From Vulcanimicrobiota bacterium (GTDB taxonomy: Bacteria; Vulcanimicrobiota; Xenobia; Xenobiales; JADMJV01): a DNA stretch of 64,000 bases. The stretch spans positions 6,188-70,187 of the forward strand of contig JAEXNA010000221.1 of NCBI GenBank assembly GCA_023447635.1, read 5' to 3'. The notes under the pieces were generated by a model. That model saw only the letters and a program-made list of their open reading frames with translations, was not told where the DNA came from and ran no database searches. The position numbers were made by a program, and so were the translations under genes. Shown piece by piece: positions 8,656 to 17,211 of the stretch (the first letter of the stretch is position 1; each line of letters starts with the position of its first letter).

Positions 8656-9105
8656 CTAGGTGTCCTGGCTCCAAGAATAACTGGAAAGAATCTGAAAGGT
8701 ATGTTGCTCCGCTTCCCCCGTCACGAACATCTCGCCCACCCTCAGCCAGGCGTGGGCCTCCAACCCTTCCTCGCTAGGATGGCGACGGACGCCCAGCGAC
8801 AAGGTATGCGGCACGCCCTCCCGCTTCAGCAACGAGGCGGCCGCCAGGGCGCGATTCAGGCAGTTGGCGTTCCAGGGCACCCGGTCCGCCAACCCGTTCA
8901 CCACCCTGGCGACCCGCTGCACCGCGACCGGATCGCTCGCGTCCGGCGCCGCCGGACCGCCCAGAACTCCCAGCCGACCGGACCAAAACCGGAACGGTAA
9001 GCTCAGCACCACAGCCCGCCACACCGCCAGCAGCAGCAGCGCCCGCAGCGCCATCGCTCGCTCGGGTCGGGGCAAAGCCCAAAATCTCTTCAAGGAACTC
9101 CCCAT
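8656..9105 (-). CDS. lasso peptide B2-type leader peptidase (McjB C-terminal domain)
   Basis: A 149-residue transglutaminase-like cysteine protease of the lasso peptide B2 family. The catalytic cysteine is in WNANCLNRALAAASLL (C82) and the histidine in LEAHAWLRVG (H118), both in the usual context. ATG at 9105 is supported by AGAAGG upstream. The family removes the leader from a lasso precursor after a PqqD-like B1 partner has bound it. The gene is divergent from the nucleotidyltransferase gene, and the two start codons touch. The locus has a B1-like gene (11188) but no cyclase, so this peptidase is either an orphan or serves another cluster such as the one at 24.8-32 kb. The 278 bp between its stop and the transpeptidase gene show no convincing gene. 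Confidence 0.85.
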   Translation of the reverse strand: MGSSLKRFWALPRPERAMALRALLLLAVWRAVVLSLPFRFWSGRLGVLGGPAAPDASDPVAVQRVARVVNGLADRVPWNANCLNRALAAASLLKREGVPHTLSLGVRRHPSEEGLEAHAWLRVGEMFVTGEAEQHTFQILSSYSWSQDT

Positions 9106-10259
9106 TGAACCACCTTCTTCCCCAGGCGACGCCGGCCGACACCGCCACCGAGAACCTTCTCGCCGTACTGTCACGCCACGCCCCTGACCGCTCGTTCTCG
9201 TCCGCCGATTGGCGGGGGATAGAGCAGGCGGCTCGGCGCTATCGGGTAGCCGGGCTCACCCTCGAGCGGCTTCGCCGGCACGGCCTATCGGCCCCGGCCG
9301 AAATCGACGCCGCCCTGCGCGACGAAGGCCGCGCCCTGGCTGCTCGGGCCGCGGGCAACTGGTGGCTATTCGACGGGATAGCTGCCGCGCTCACCGCGGC
9401 GGACATCCCCTTCATCCGCCTCAAGGGGTCCCACCTGGCTCGCTGCGTCTACGAAAGCCCCAGCCACCGCTTCCAGCGCGATTTCGATATTCTGGTGCAC
9501 AAAAAACATCTGAACCAAGCTCAGAGCCAGATCGAGGCCTTAGGGTTCTATCGCAGTCAGGATTTCGAAGGCTACAACCTGACCTTCAAACGAGACGGCG
9601 TGCCTTTCAGCCTAGAGCTCCATTGGGACGTCCAGCGTCGGCCCTGGCTGTTCGACATAAAGGTCTCCGACCTGTGGCAACGAGCCGAGCCGGCTCCGGA
9701 TGGCCAGGGACTGCGCCTTTCCCTGGAGGATGAGATCGCCTACCTTTGCCTGCACCTGTCCAAACATCGCTTTTGGAACGAAGTCATTCCGATGCTAGAT
9801 ATTTTAGAGCGGCTCCACGTCCAGGGAGAAAGAGTCTGCTACTCCTCTCTCAAGCGTCGGTTCGAAGATTGGCACGCACGGAAACCCGCCGCGCTGGTCC
9901 TCTCGGTGCTCACGAAGCTTTTCCCTCGAGATACTCCGACCGAGCTTTCCCGGCTGCTCCCGCATCCTCCGTCGGCTCTCACGAACTACGCCTGCTGGCG
10001 TGTCAGCGCCCCGGACGATAGAAACTTAGAAGACCGCAAGCGCATGGTCCGAATCGCGACCTATCGCAAGCATCAGCGCCTTTGGTCCTCACTCCTGGAC
10101 AGCGAACCAGGGAAGCCTCGGCGCTCTCGAGGAGAGAAAGTGGCACTGTTATTCGGCAAACTTGGGCGCCTGGGCCGCTCATTGACCCTGGCAGTTACCG
10201 GCGGCCGCCTCGAACGGACGCGCCTGTCGCTGGAAAAGGAGCTCTGCGAATGGTGCTAG
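9105..10259 (+). CDS. nucleotidyltransferase family protein (lasso cluster type)
   Basis: A 384-residue protein of the NTP_transf_5-like family often encoded with lasso peptide genes (the N gene of paeninodin-type clusters). Visible motifs are IPFIRLKGSHLA (residues 102-112) and the metal-binding RDFDILV (125-131). The C-terminal part is helical and holds the CLHLSKHRFW segment typical of this family. The start is TTG at 9105 with AGGA eight bases upstream. It overlaps the next gene by 10 nt. A paralogue with the same motifs lies at 24836. In the family, the activity is transfer of nucleotide-derived groups to a peptide or sugar; the substrate here is unknown. Confidence 0.8.
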   Translation: MNHLLPQATPADTATENLLAVLSRHAPDRSFSSADWRGIEQAARRYRVAGLTLERLRRHGLSAPAEIDAALRDEGRALAARAAGNWWLFDGIAAALTAADIPFIRLKGSHLARCVYESPSHRFQRDFDILVHKKHLNQAQSQIEALGFYRSQDFEGYNLTFKRDGVPFSLELHWDVQRRPWLFDIKVSDLWQRAEPAPDGQGLRLSLEDEIAYLCLHLSKHRFWNEVIPMLDILERLHVQGERVCYSSLKRRFEDWHARKPAALVLSVLTKLFPRDTPTELSRLLPHPPSALTNYACWRVSAPDDRNLEDRKRMVRIATYRKHQRLWSSLLDSEPGKPRRSRGEKVALLFGKLGRLGRSLTLAVTGGRLERTRLSLEKELCEWC

Positions 10260-11191
10260 TCACGCGTTCCACCTATCGCGCCTTCGGGCGGAATATCTCC
10301 AGCGACCTCGACCTCCCCGAACTTCAGCCCTCCGAGGCGTCCCGGGCCTCGACCGACCTCACCATCAGCCTGGCCTCGCTCGGCGCCCCCGGGCCCCAGG
10401 CGGGCGAACCGGGGCTGCTTTACCCCTGCGGCCCCGACGCCTATCGCCTGGACGTGGCCGATGTCGGCAGCTACCTGATTCGGCAGAGCGGCCGGGAGAT
10501 TCTGGTCGATCCGCTGCCCGGGGCAGCACCCGAAGTCGTCCGTATCTTTTTGCTCGGCTCGGCGCTGGGCACAGCGCTGCATCTTTCCGAAGGTCTGGCG
10601 CTGCACGCCAGCGCGGTCGAAATCGACGGTCGGGCCGTCCTTTTTGTGGGCGACTGCGGCGCCGGCAAATCGACCACCGCCGCCGCCTTCGTCCAGCGCG
10701 GCTACCGAATGGTGGCCGACGACGTGGCCTATCTCACCCTCGAGTCGGGCCGCCCTCTGGTCCACCAGGGTGTGAAACGGATCAAGCTCTGGCAGACCTC
10801 GGTCGACGCCCTGGACCTGGAAGGGGCCGACCTGACGGGCGTGCACCCCGACTACCCTCAGCGTCGCTCGCTGGCCGTGGCCGACCGCCAGACCAGCGCG
10901 GTCCTGCTCGGCGCCGTCGTCGTCCTGACGCCCGGCCCGGAGAGGTCGGTTCGCCTCGAAAGGCTGCACGGATTAGCCGCGCTGTCGGCCCTGGTGCAGA
11001 ACACCTATCGCCCCTCCTTTGTCGCCACCCTGGGGCAAGGCGCCGCCCATATGGCCAAGGTGGCCACCATGGCCCAGGGCCTGGCCGTCTACCGACTTCA
11101 CCGCCCGGACCAGACCATGTCCATCGACCCCGTCGTCCAGGCCACCATCACCCAATTCAGACACAGCCCAGAAAAGCGAGGAACCCGATGA
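10250..11191 (+). CDS. HPr-kinase-like peptide kinase (lasso cluster type)
   Basis: A 313-residue protein starting at ATG 10250 (AAGGAG upstream), not at the in-frame site in the previous gene. The P-loop GDCGAGKST lies at 134-142, followed by RMVADDVAYL with the paired aspartates 157-158, as in HprK-type Ser kinases. ALHASAV just before the P-loop is also typical. In paeninodin-type lasso clusters such kinases phosphorylate the C-terminal serine of the precursor. The small peptide encoded downstream at 11550 ends in serine, which fits that activity (inference). It overlaps the PqqD-like gene by 4 nt (ATGA). Confidence 0.85.
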   Translation: MVLVTRSTYRAFGRNISSDLDLPELQPSEASRASTDLTISLASLGAPGPQAGEPGLLYPCGPDAYRLDVADVGSYLIRQSGREILVDPLPGAAPEVVRIFLLGSALGTALHLSEGLALHASAVEIDGRAVLFVGDCGAGKSTTAAAFVQRGYRMVADDVAYLTLESGRPLVHQGVKRIKLWQTSVDALDLEGADLTGVHPDYPQRRSLAVADRQTSAVLLGAVVVLTPGPERSVRLERLHGLAALSALVQNTYRPSFVATLGQGAAHMAKVATMAQGLAVYRLHRPDQTMSIDPVVQATITQFRHSPEKRGTR

Positions 11192-11466
11192 ACGCCACTG
11201 CCAACACCTTGACCTTGACCCGAACCGAAGTCCCCCGCTGCGACCTGGACGGCGAAACCGTCCTGTTCAGCCCGCTCGACGGCTCCTACTTCGGCCTCAA
11301 CGCCGTCAGTTCGCGCATCTGGGACCTGCTGGAAACCCCCACCACCCTGACCGCCATCTGCGCAGCCCTGGGCAAAGAGTTCGATGTCGACCCCACCGTC
11401 TGCGAAGAACAGACCGTTGCCTTCCTCAGCCGCCTCGAAGCCGCCGGTCTTCTGCGCCGCGCCTAG
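11188..11466 (+). CDS. PqqD-like RiPP recognition protein (lasso B1 type)
   Basis: A 92-residue winged-helix protein of the PqqD family. It contains the usual sequence of a VLFSPLDGSYFGLNAVSSRIW strand-turn-helix core (in pieces) and a C-terminal helix ending FLSRLEAAGLLRR. PqqD/B1 domains bind the leader of a ribosomal peptide and present it to the modifying enzymes. It is translationally coupled to the HPr-kinase-like gene (ATGA overlap) and followed 83 bp later by a short leader-like peptide gene. Confidence 0.9.
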   Translation: MNATANTLTLTRTEVPRCDLDGETVLFSPLDGSYFGLNAVSSRIWDLLETPTTLTAICAALGKEFDVDPTVCEEQTVAFLSRLEAAGLLRRA

Positions 11467-11549
11467 CGCCGCACTCACCGCCTCAAAATCTCGAAACTCT
11501 CCGTGGAAAAAAGAAAGGAAACGCGCCGGACCCGGCGCTGGAAATAACC

Positions 11550-11627
11550 ATGAAACGCACCTGGATCACCCCCGAAATCACCAAACTCGAAATCAAAGAG
11601 ACCGCCACTCACCCGATCGGCTCCTAG
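11550..11627 (+). CDS. 25-residue lasso-leader-like peptide, possibly a truncated precursor
   Basis: A 25-codon frame starting at ATG 11550 and ending at TAG 11625-11627. The first part, MKRTWITPEITKLEIKET, has the W/Y-x-x-P-x-I/L pattern and late threonine of lasso precursor leaders, especially paeninodin-like ones. After the threonine only ATHPIGS remains, which is too short for a normal lasso core with a ring acceptor, and there is no Asp or Glu in it. It ends in serine, the residue that paeninodin-type kinases modify. It sits between the PqqD-like gene and a strong terminator, exactly where a precursor would be expected. It could be a genuine minimal substrate, or a precursor broken by loss of its 3' end. 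The ribosome site is weak. Confidence 0.5.
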   Translation: MKRTWITPEITKLEIKETATHPIGS

Positions 11628-11640
11628 ATGACGAGAAAAA

Positions 11641-11673
11641 GAATAAGGACGGCTGACTCAGCCGTCCTTATTC
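11641..11673. terminator. strong palindromic bidirectional terminator
   Basis: A 33-nt perfect palindrome: 16-nt arms starting GAATAAGGACGG around a single central base, so an RNA stem of about 13 bp with a 7-nt loop. It sits between two convergent genes (the peptide gene ending at 11627 and the FecR-domain gene ending at 11694) and can stop transcription from both. Confidence 0.8.
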
Positions 11674-11693
11674 TGCGAGCAAGGTTCGTAGGG

Positions 11694-12530
11694 CTAGTTG
11701 TGAGCCGAACAGCAAGCGTCGCGACGCAGGATGCTATTCGGCGAATAGATAGCGGCGTCGACGTCCTGGATCGTTGCGCCGGCCAGGGTCTCGCCGGTCA
11801 CGGTGCCGCTGCTATCACCGCCGCCACCCGCCAGAAGGGCCAGCAGACCGGCTCCGAACGAACCGCCCAGCGCCGGGAACAAGGAAAAGCCGGAACCGCT
11901 CGAGGCCGCGCTCGACGAAGAAGCGGACTTCTTCTTGGGCGCTTTGCCCTTGGCACCAGAGGTGGCCTTGTCAGCGGCCGGCACATGCTGCTCGGTCGAG
12001 GCATAGGCCAGGGCCAGCGAAGCGCCGTCAACGCCGGCCGGCAGTTCGCCGGCCAGCGGGTACTCGGCGGACGAACCGTCCAGTCCCACCATCTTCGGCT
12101 TCCCCTCGATCACGCTCAGCGAGGCGCCATCGCGGTCGGTCGAGACGATGAACTCTCCGCTCTCGGCAACCGTGCTAGAGCCCGTCGTATGAATCTCGAC
12201 CGGGGCGGTGGCTCGCGCCATCACGCGACCGCGGTGCAACAAGACTTCGGCGCTTTGCGAACGACCGACGACCAACTCGCTGTTCGGGGCCATGCGTACC
12301 ATGTTGCCGTTGTCGAAGGCCAGGGTCAGTCCACCCTCTCCGGTGCGCAGGGTGCTGCCTTCGGCGATCGGGCCAGCCTGCAAGCGGCTCCACGAGCCTT
12401 CCCCGGTCTGCCGCAGCGCCTGTCCGCTAACCGACTGGGCCACACAGCCGTGAGCCTCGTCGGCCGCAAACGAGATCTGGCCCGCACAGAAGGTGGCGAT
12501 GGCGATTCCTGCGATAATTCTACGATTCAT
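11694..12530 (-). CDS. FecR-domain envelope protein
   Basis: A 278-residue exported protein with GGGGAG before ATG 12530. The signal peptide is residues 1-22 (ending QISFAAD). The FecR-like beta domain spans about 30-150, with EGSTLRTGEGGLTLAFDNGNM and MAPNSELVVG-type strands. A Lys/Ser-rich linker follows, then a Gly-rich hydrophobic segment (GGSFGAGLLALLAGGGG) and a C-terminal part ending in a CCSAH cysteine pair. It resembles the FecR protein at 6520-7467 in layout and in its Gly-rich hydrophobic end. It lies downstream of the O-antigen-ligase/TPR gene on the same strand, mirroring the order at 3.4-7.5 kb. Confidence 0.8.
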   Translation of the reverse strand: MNRRIIAGIAIATFCAGQISFAADEAHGCVAQSVSGQALRQTGEGSWSRLQAGPIAEGSTLRTGEGGLTLAFDNGNMVRMAPNSELVVGRSQSAEVLLHRGRVMARATAPVEIHTTGSSTVAESGEFIVSTDRDGASLSVIEGKPKMVGLDGSSAEYPLAGELPAGVDGASLALAYASTEQHVPAADKATSGAKGKAPKKKSASSSSAASSGSGFSLFPALGGSFGAGLLALLAGGGGDSSGTVTGETLAGATIQDVDAAIYSPNSILRRDACCSAHN

Positions 12531-12617
12531 GGTGTTCTCCCCAGGTAGCGGTACAAAGTCGTTCCGGTCGCATTCTTGTGCTCGCGAGACGCTCCTGCAG
12601 AAATAAGAGCTTCAAGC

Positions 12618-15086
12618 TTATTTCGTCGCCTTCTTGCCGGCTTTCAGCAGTCGAAGCCGCGACGCCGCCGTTCGGTTCTGCGGCTCCAGACGCAGCGTCG
12701 TCCGGTAATAGTTCAGCGCCAGCTCGCGAGAACCCAGCGACTCGTACACCTCGGCCAGCGCTTGATTTAGCTCGACCGCGTCCGGGTTGCTCGCCAGCCC
12801 CTCCCGCAGCACCGAGATGGCGTCGGCCCCACGCTCTTCCTTCAGGTAAAGCTTGGCAAGCTCGGCGCGAACCAGCGTGTCGCCGGGATGCTCCTCGACG
12901 TGCATGGCCAGGCGGTCTCGCACTCGCCCAGCCTTGCCAGCGCTTATCCCCAGCGCCGCCCAACGCACCAGCAGCCGGTCCTCGCAATAAGAATGGTCCG
13001 CCGTCGAAGTCTGCGCCTGCGAAACCAGCAAGTCCAGAGCGGAATATTCCGCGCTCTCCCCAGAAAGCTGGCCTTTGGCCGCCGCCAAGTCGACCTTGGC
13101 GCAAAGGTCCTCTGGCACCAGACGAACTTTCAGCCCTAGAAGCGACGCCGCAGGCTCCCAGAGCTTGCGTTCCTGGGCCAGCGCGACGCCTTCGTCCAGG
13201 ACGACCGAGAAGTCTTCGGCTGACCGGCCCGAGAGCCCCAGAGCGTAGCGCGCTGTGCTTCCCGGCTCTTTGATTTCGGCCGCCACCAACAGCTGGGCCA
13301 GAGTCATCTTGCGGCGGCGGTCGTTCCCAGGCGACTCCAGAAGCGCAACCGCGCGGGCGAAATCCCCCTCTTGCATCGCCACCGCCGCCTGACGTTGGGC
13401 AACCAGCGCGCTGCCGGGGGCGACCGCCTTGGCCCGCTCCAGCCATGGCGTCGCCTCCCCCGGGCGGCCGGCCCGGGCCAGAATATCGGCCAGCTGCAGA
13501 TACACCGCCAGATTTTCCGGGCTATGCTCCAGCCCGGCCTCCAGCTGAAGTAGCGCCCGATCGATGTAGTCTTTGTCTTCCGTGAAAGCGGCCAGCTTCC
13601 GATAGTTCTCCGCCGCCTGCTGCCGGGTCAACGTTCGTTCCGGCATCCAGCGCACCGAAGACTCCATCATCGTCGCCGCTTGGTCCAGATCCAGCGCCTC
13701 GATCTGCACTAACGCCTGGGCTCGAAACCCCTCGCTGACCAGCGCCCTCACCCCGAAGACGGCCGTCCATCCTCCAAGGATCAGCGCGACCACGCCCATC
13801 CCAACCGCTTGATATCGTCGGACCGCTGCCGGCTCCCGCGGGGGAAGCGCCCAGATCAGGCTGAACAAGGCCACTTCCCACCACAAGGTCGGCAGCTTGC
13901 TCACGATAAAATTAAAGCAGCTAAAGACCGCGGTCGCCACCAGCGCCATAGCCATCCCGCAGGCCTCGAACGAGCGCGAGCGGTCGCGGTAGCACTGAGT
14001 CAGACGATGGCAGGCGCTCACCCAGAGGGCCAGCCACAGCAACGCTCCTACTATCCCGGTCTCGACCGCCGTTTCGATAAAATCGTTATGAGCCAGGTCG
14101 AAATGGTCGTTAAAACCGGGCTGGCGCACCTTCTGGTAGGCCATCCCAAACGCCGCCGGGCCGCAGCCGAACACGGGGTAGAGCAAGGCTCCTTTGGGGC
14201 CGTCGCGCAGCAACTGCAGGCGCTGGGTTTCCTGGCTGATAATGTCGGTGTTCAGGCTGCGCAAGATGCGCTCGAGCCCCATCAGTTCGAACTGGGTTAG
14301 TAAGACCAGACCAAAGAGCACCGACATTCCCGCCCCGGCTAGAAGAAGCTGGTCTCGGCGCGAGTTCTTTCTGGCCACCAGCAAGGCCGCAAAGACGACG
14401 GACCCGACGGCGACCCCTAAAAAAGCCGCTCGGCAGCCCGTGGCCACCAGGGTCGCAGCGAGAACGACACCTTCGACCAGCAGCAGGCGCCACAAAGCCT
14501 TCGACCGCTCTTTCAGCAGAGCGCAGGCCACGGTCAAACCGAACATCGGAATCACCGAGAACAGGTCACGATTCTCGAAAACGCCGGAAACGTAGCGAAA
14601 GCGGCCGTAGTCCGCCGCCTCGCGAAACGCCTCCGGCCAGGCCGCCAAACTGATCATGGTCGCCAGGAGCACGAACAGATGGGCGCAGCGCCGCCACTCC
14701 CGACCGCTGACGATGCAGCTTCGCGCGACCAGAACAAAAGCACCGGCCGCACACAGCGAAGCCACAGCGCGCTCACTAAGGTAGGCGTCCAGACTCTGCA
14801 GCCCGCTGACCGCGCACCAGACCAGGTAGAGAAAGAACAACGGCTGACCGGGGTGAAAGGCCCGAGCGTTCCCTGCACCACGAAAGGTGGCGATCGCTGC
14901 CAGCATGGACAAGACTCCGCCCGCCATCAGCGGCAGGCCCGGAACCAGATGGGTACTGTGAATCGTGATCGGCAGCGCCAAGAGCGCCAGGCAGACCCAC
15001 CAGGTCTTCGGCGCTCGAAGCCGGTCCCAGAAGCCTTCCCCTCCCTCGCCGCCGCGGGGGCTACGGCTTCGGCGCGAGCGGGTCAC
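12618..15086 (-). CDS. O-antigen ligase-like membrane protein with C-terminal TPR repeats
   Basis: About 822 residues with the same architecture as the protein at 3392-5800. A multi-helix N-terminal half carries ATGCRAAFLG, FGCGPAAFGMAYQ and LAHNDFIETAVETGIVG, the Wzy_C/WaaL-type landmarks. The C-terminal half is made of TPR-like helix pairs, ending LGSRELALNYYRTTLRLEPQ. The start is a GTG at 15086 that overlaps the upstream stop by 4 nt (GTGA); GTG at 15095 is also possible. It is coupled to the endonuclease/exonuclease/phosphatase-fold gene. It probably acts in polysaccharide polymerisation or transfer at the inner membrane. Having two such paralogues within 12 kb suggests a duplication. 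Confidence 0.85.
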   Translation of the reverse strand: MTRSRRSRSPRGGEGGEGFWDRLRAPKTWWVCLALLALPITIHSTHLVPGLPLMAGGVLSMLAAIATFRGAGNARAFHPGQPLFFLYLVWCAVSGLQSLDAYLSERAVASLCAAGAFVLVARSCIVSGREWRRCAHLFVLLATMISLAAWPEAFREAADYGRFRYVSGVFENRDLFSVIPMFGLTVACALLKERSKALWRLLLVEGVVLAATLVATGCRAAFLGVAVGSVVFAALLVARKNSRRDQLLLAGAGMSVLFGLVLLTQFELMGLERILRSLNTDIISQETQRLQLLRDGPKGALLYPVFGCGPAAFGMAYQKVRQPGFNDHFDLAHNDFIETAVETGIVGALLWLALWVSACHRLTQCYRDRSRSFEACGMAMALVATAVFSCFNFIVSKLPTLWWEVALFSLIWALPPREPAAVRRYQAVGMGVVALILGGWTAVFGVRALVSEGFRAQALVQIEALDLDQAATMMESSVRWMPERTLTRQQAAENYRKLAAFTEDKDYIDRALLQLEAGLEHSPENLAVYLQLADILARAGRPGEATPWLERAKAVAPGSALVAQRQAAVAMQEGDFARAVALLESPGNDRRRKMTLAQLLVAAEIKEPGSTARYALGLSGRSAEDFSVVLDEGVALAQERKLWEPAASLLGLKVRLVPEDLCAKVDLAAAKGQLSGESAEYSALDLLVSQAQTSTADHSYCEDRLLVRWAALGISAGKAGRVRDRLAMHVEEHPGDTLVRAELAKLYLKEERGADAISVLREGLASNPDAVELNQALAEVYESLGSRELALNYYRTTLRLEPQNRTAASRLRLLKAGKKATK

Positions 15087-16036
15087 GGGGCCCACCGGTA
15101 GTCAGCCACCAGGGCGCGATGGTCCGATCCGACATCCACCGTCCAGGCTCGCAAAGGGCGAAGCTCGGATGGCGACATCAGATGGTCGATTTTCAGAATC
15201 GGGAACGCCGCGGGATAAGTGTAGCCGTACCCCACACCCGCCGTGTCGTACGCTTCTGCTCTTCCCGAAAGAAGATATTGGGCCAGCGGGGTACCCAGCG
15301 GCGCGTTGAAATCGCCGCCGACCAGGGCGGGCACGGAATACGATTTTAGCAGCTTCAGGATCGTCTCGCCTTGCCTTTGCTGTTCGGACACGGTGGCTTC
15401 CAGGTCGACCGGGCGAAATCCGAACTGTTTCAGGCCGTGCAGGTTCGCGACCACAAGCCGACGCCCTTTCCCTTCCACGGTGACCATCTGCACGCAGCCT
15501 TCTCGAGAGTTTTGCTGGTCCACCACCGGCAGCTTCGTTGCCACGAAAAGGGACATGCTATAATGCTTGGCGTGTTCCGTCTCGGGCGGCTCGCCGGACA
15601 CGAAAAGATAGCCATCCAAGGCGCCCTGGATCTGCTCCAGATGCCCCTTGGCCCACACTTCCTGAAGGAGGATGACATCAGCGTTCAGGTCGGCCAGGCC
15701 GTGACCGACCTTATTCAGGTTGCTTTTCCACGACCCCACGTTGACCGTCACGACCCTTAATGACGCCATCTCGCCTTTCTCGCCCCCCCAACGAAAGCCC
15801 ATCAGCGGCCCTACGGTCACGGCCAGCAGCAAAAGCGACAGCCATCCTATTTTGGGGCTCCGAAAGACCAGGGCGACGACGGCCCCTGCAATGGGGCCAG
15901 ACAAAAAGAGGAAGCCGGGCAGGTAGACCACCGCCAGGACGGGCCAGGGCCCCTCGATAGGCCAGGCCCGCACGGACCAGGCAGCAAGGTAGAAAAGGAG
16001 CATCGAAAGGGCCCACCCGTTTCCCCGCCTTCTCAC
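15083..16036 (-). CDS. endonuclease/exonuclease/phosphatase-fold membrane protein
   Basis: A 317-residue protein. Three hydrophobic helices occupy residues 10-85, followed by an EEP catalytic domain: VVTVNVGSW, NADVILLQEVW (metal-binding Glu), VVANLHG, GGDFNAPLG (Asp/Asn pair), the KIDHLM strand and GSDHRALVADYR (catalytic Asp-His). All core motifs are intact, so it should be active on phosphodiesters or phosphomonoesters at the membrane. The substrate is unknown; such proteins often accompany exosortase/polysaccharide loci. The start is GTG 16036; an ATG eleven codons later (MLLFYLAAW) is an alternative. It is coupled to the downstream O-antigen-ligase gene. Confidence 0.85.
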   Translation of the reverse strand: MRRRGNGWALSMLLFYLAAWSVRAWPIEGPWPVLAVVYLPGFLFLSGPIAGAVVALVFRSPKIGWLSLLLLAVTVGPLMGFRWGGEKGEMASLRVVTVNVGSWKSNLNKVGHGLADLNADVILLQEVWAKGHLEQIQGALDGYLFVSGEPPETEHAKHYSMSLFVATKLPVVDQQNSREGCVQMVTVEGKGRRLVVANLHGLKQFGFRPVDLEATVSEQQRQGETILKLLKSYSVPALVGGDFNAPLGTPLAQYLLSGRAEAYDTAGVGYGYTYPAAFPILKIDHLMSPSELRPLRAWTVDVGSDHRALVADYRWAP

Positions 16037-16171
16037 CTTACGCGAAGCGCTCCATTCCTACACGGGGTCGGGATAGCTCTTACCATCTCCTTCCCAAAGG
16101 ATATCGCGCGGCTCATCGGAACAAATGGACTACCGAGGGTTCGGGGATTTTTGGGATGGAGGAAATTGGGC

Positions 16172-17158
16172 GTGGCACTTCGCGTTCTGGTCACGGGGGC
16201 TGCTGGATTTATCGGCAGTCACACCTGTCAAAAACTTTTACGTCGGGGTCATCAGGTGGTCGGCATCGACAACCTCAACGACTATTACGATCCGGCGCGC
16301 AAACAGGCCAACCTGGTCGAGATCGGCGCGACGCCGGGGGCCGACCGCTTCCGCTTCGAGCGTGTCGACCTGCGCGACCGCAGCGGCCTGGCCGACCTGT
16401 TCCGCCGGGAAAAGTTCGATGCGGTCGTCAACCTGGCGGCGATGGCCGGGGTCCGCGTCTCCATCGAGGATCCCCATCTTTACGTCGATGTGAACCTCAC
16501 CGGGACGCTGAACCTGCTCTTGCTCTGTAAAGAGCACGCGGTGGGCAACTTCGTGCTGGCCTCGACCTCGTCCGCCTACGGCGCCACCGAAGTGTTTCCG
16601 TTTGTCGAAACCGACGTCTGCGATCGCCCGCTGGCCCCCTACGCCACCTCGAAGCGCGCGGCCGAGATGATGGCCTTCACCTACTACCACCTGTTCGGGG
16701 TCAACTCGACCGTGCTTCGTTTCTTCACCGTGTACGGCCCTCGAGGGCGGCCCGACATGATGGCCTACAAAGTGCTGGACAATATCTTCTTCGACGAACC
16801 GCTGCAACTGTTCAACGGCGGCGAGATGTGGCGCGACTGGACCTACGTCGACGACATCACCGAAGGGGTCTGCAACGCCGCCGAACGCCCCCTGGGCTAT
16901 GAGATCATCAACCTGGGCCGGGGCGAAATGGTCAAACTGGCCGACTTTGTCGGTATCATCGAAGAGCTCAGCGGGCGCCCCTGCAAGGCGACCTACGCCC
17001 CCAAGATGGACGCCGACATCGACCGCAGCTTTGCCGACATCAGCAAAGCGCGTCGCCTGCTCGACTACGATCCTAAGGTCAGCGTCCGTGAGGGGATCGA
17101 GAACTTCTGGAACTGGTACCGGGGGGCCGTGCTGCAGCCCAGCCAAGCTCCAGCCTAA
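16172..17158 (+). CDS. NAD-dependent nucleotide-sugar epimerase (UDP-glucuronate 4-epimerase-like)
   Basis: A 328-residue extended SDR enzyme. GTG at 16172 is preferred because TGGAGGAAA lies six to seven bases upstream. The N-terminal Rossmann motif TGAAGFIGS is at 8-16, the active-site serine region is ASTSSAYG (130-137) and the catalytic pair is Y157/K161 in PYATSK. FYTVYGPRGRPDM-like and WRDWTYVDDI sequences are typical of UDP-glucuronate/UDP-glucose 4-epimerases, and NLNDYYDP early in the protein favours the UDP-glucuronate type. It supplies an activated sugar for exopolysaccharide. The Gfo/Idh/MocA oxidoreductase gene follows 53 bp later. Confidence 0.9.
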   Translation: MALRVLVTGAAGFIGSHTCQKLLRRGHQVVGIDNLNDYYDPARKQANLVEIGATPGADRFRFERVDLRDRSGLADLFRREKFDAVVNLAAMAGVRVSIEDPHLYVDVNLTGTLNLLLLCKEHAVGNFVLASTSSAYGATEVFPFVETDVCDRPLAPYATSKRAAEMMAFTYYHLFGVNSTVLRFFTVYGPRGRPDMMAYKVLDNIFFDEPLQLFNGGEMWRDWTYVDDITEGVCNAAERPLGYEIINLGRGEMVKLADFVGIIEELSGRPCKATYAPKMDADIDRSFADISKARRLLDYDPKVSVREGIENFWNWYRGAVLQPSQAPA

Positions 17159-17211
17159 AAGCGCCGCGAGGCCTTAAAAGGAATTCAAGCCAGCGAGAGG
17201 AACCGGGCGAC

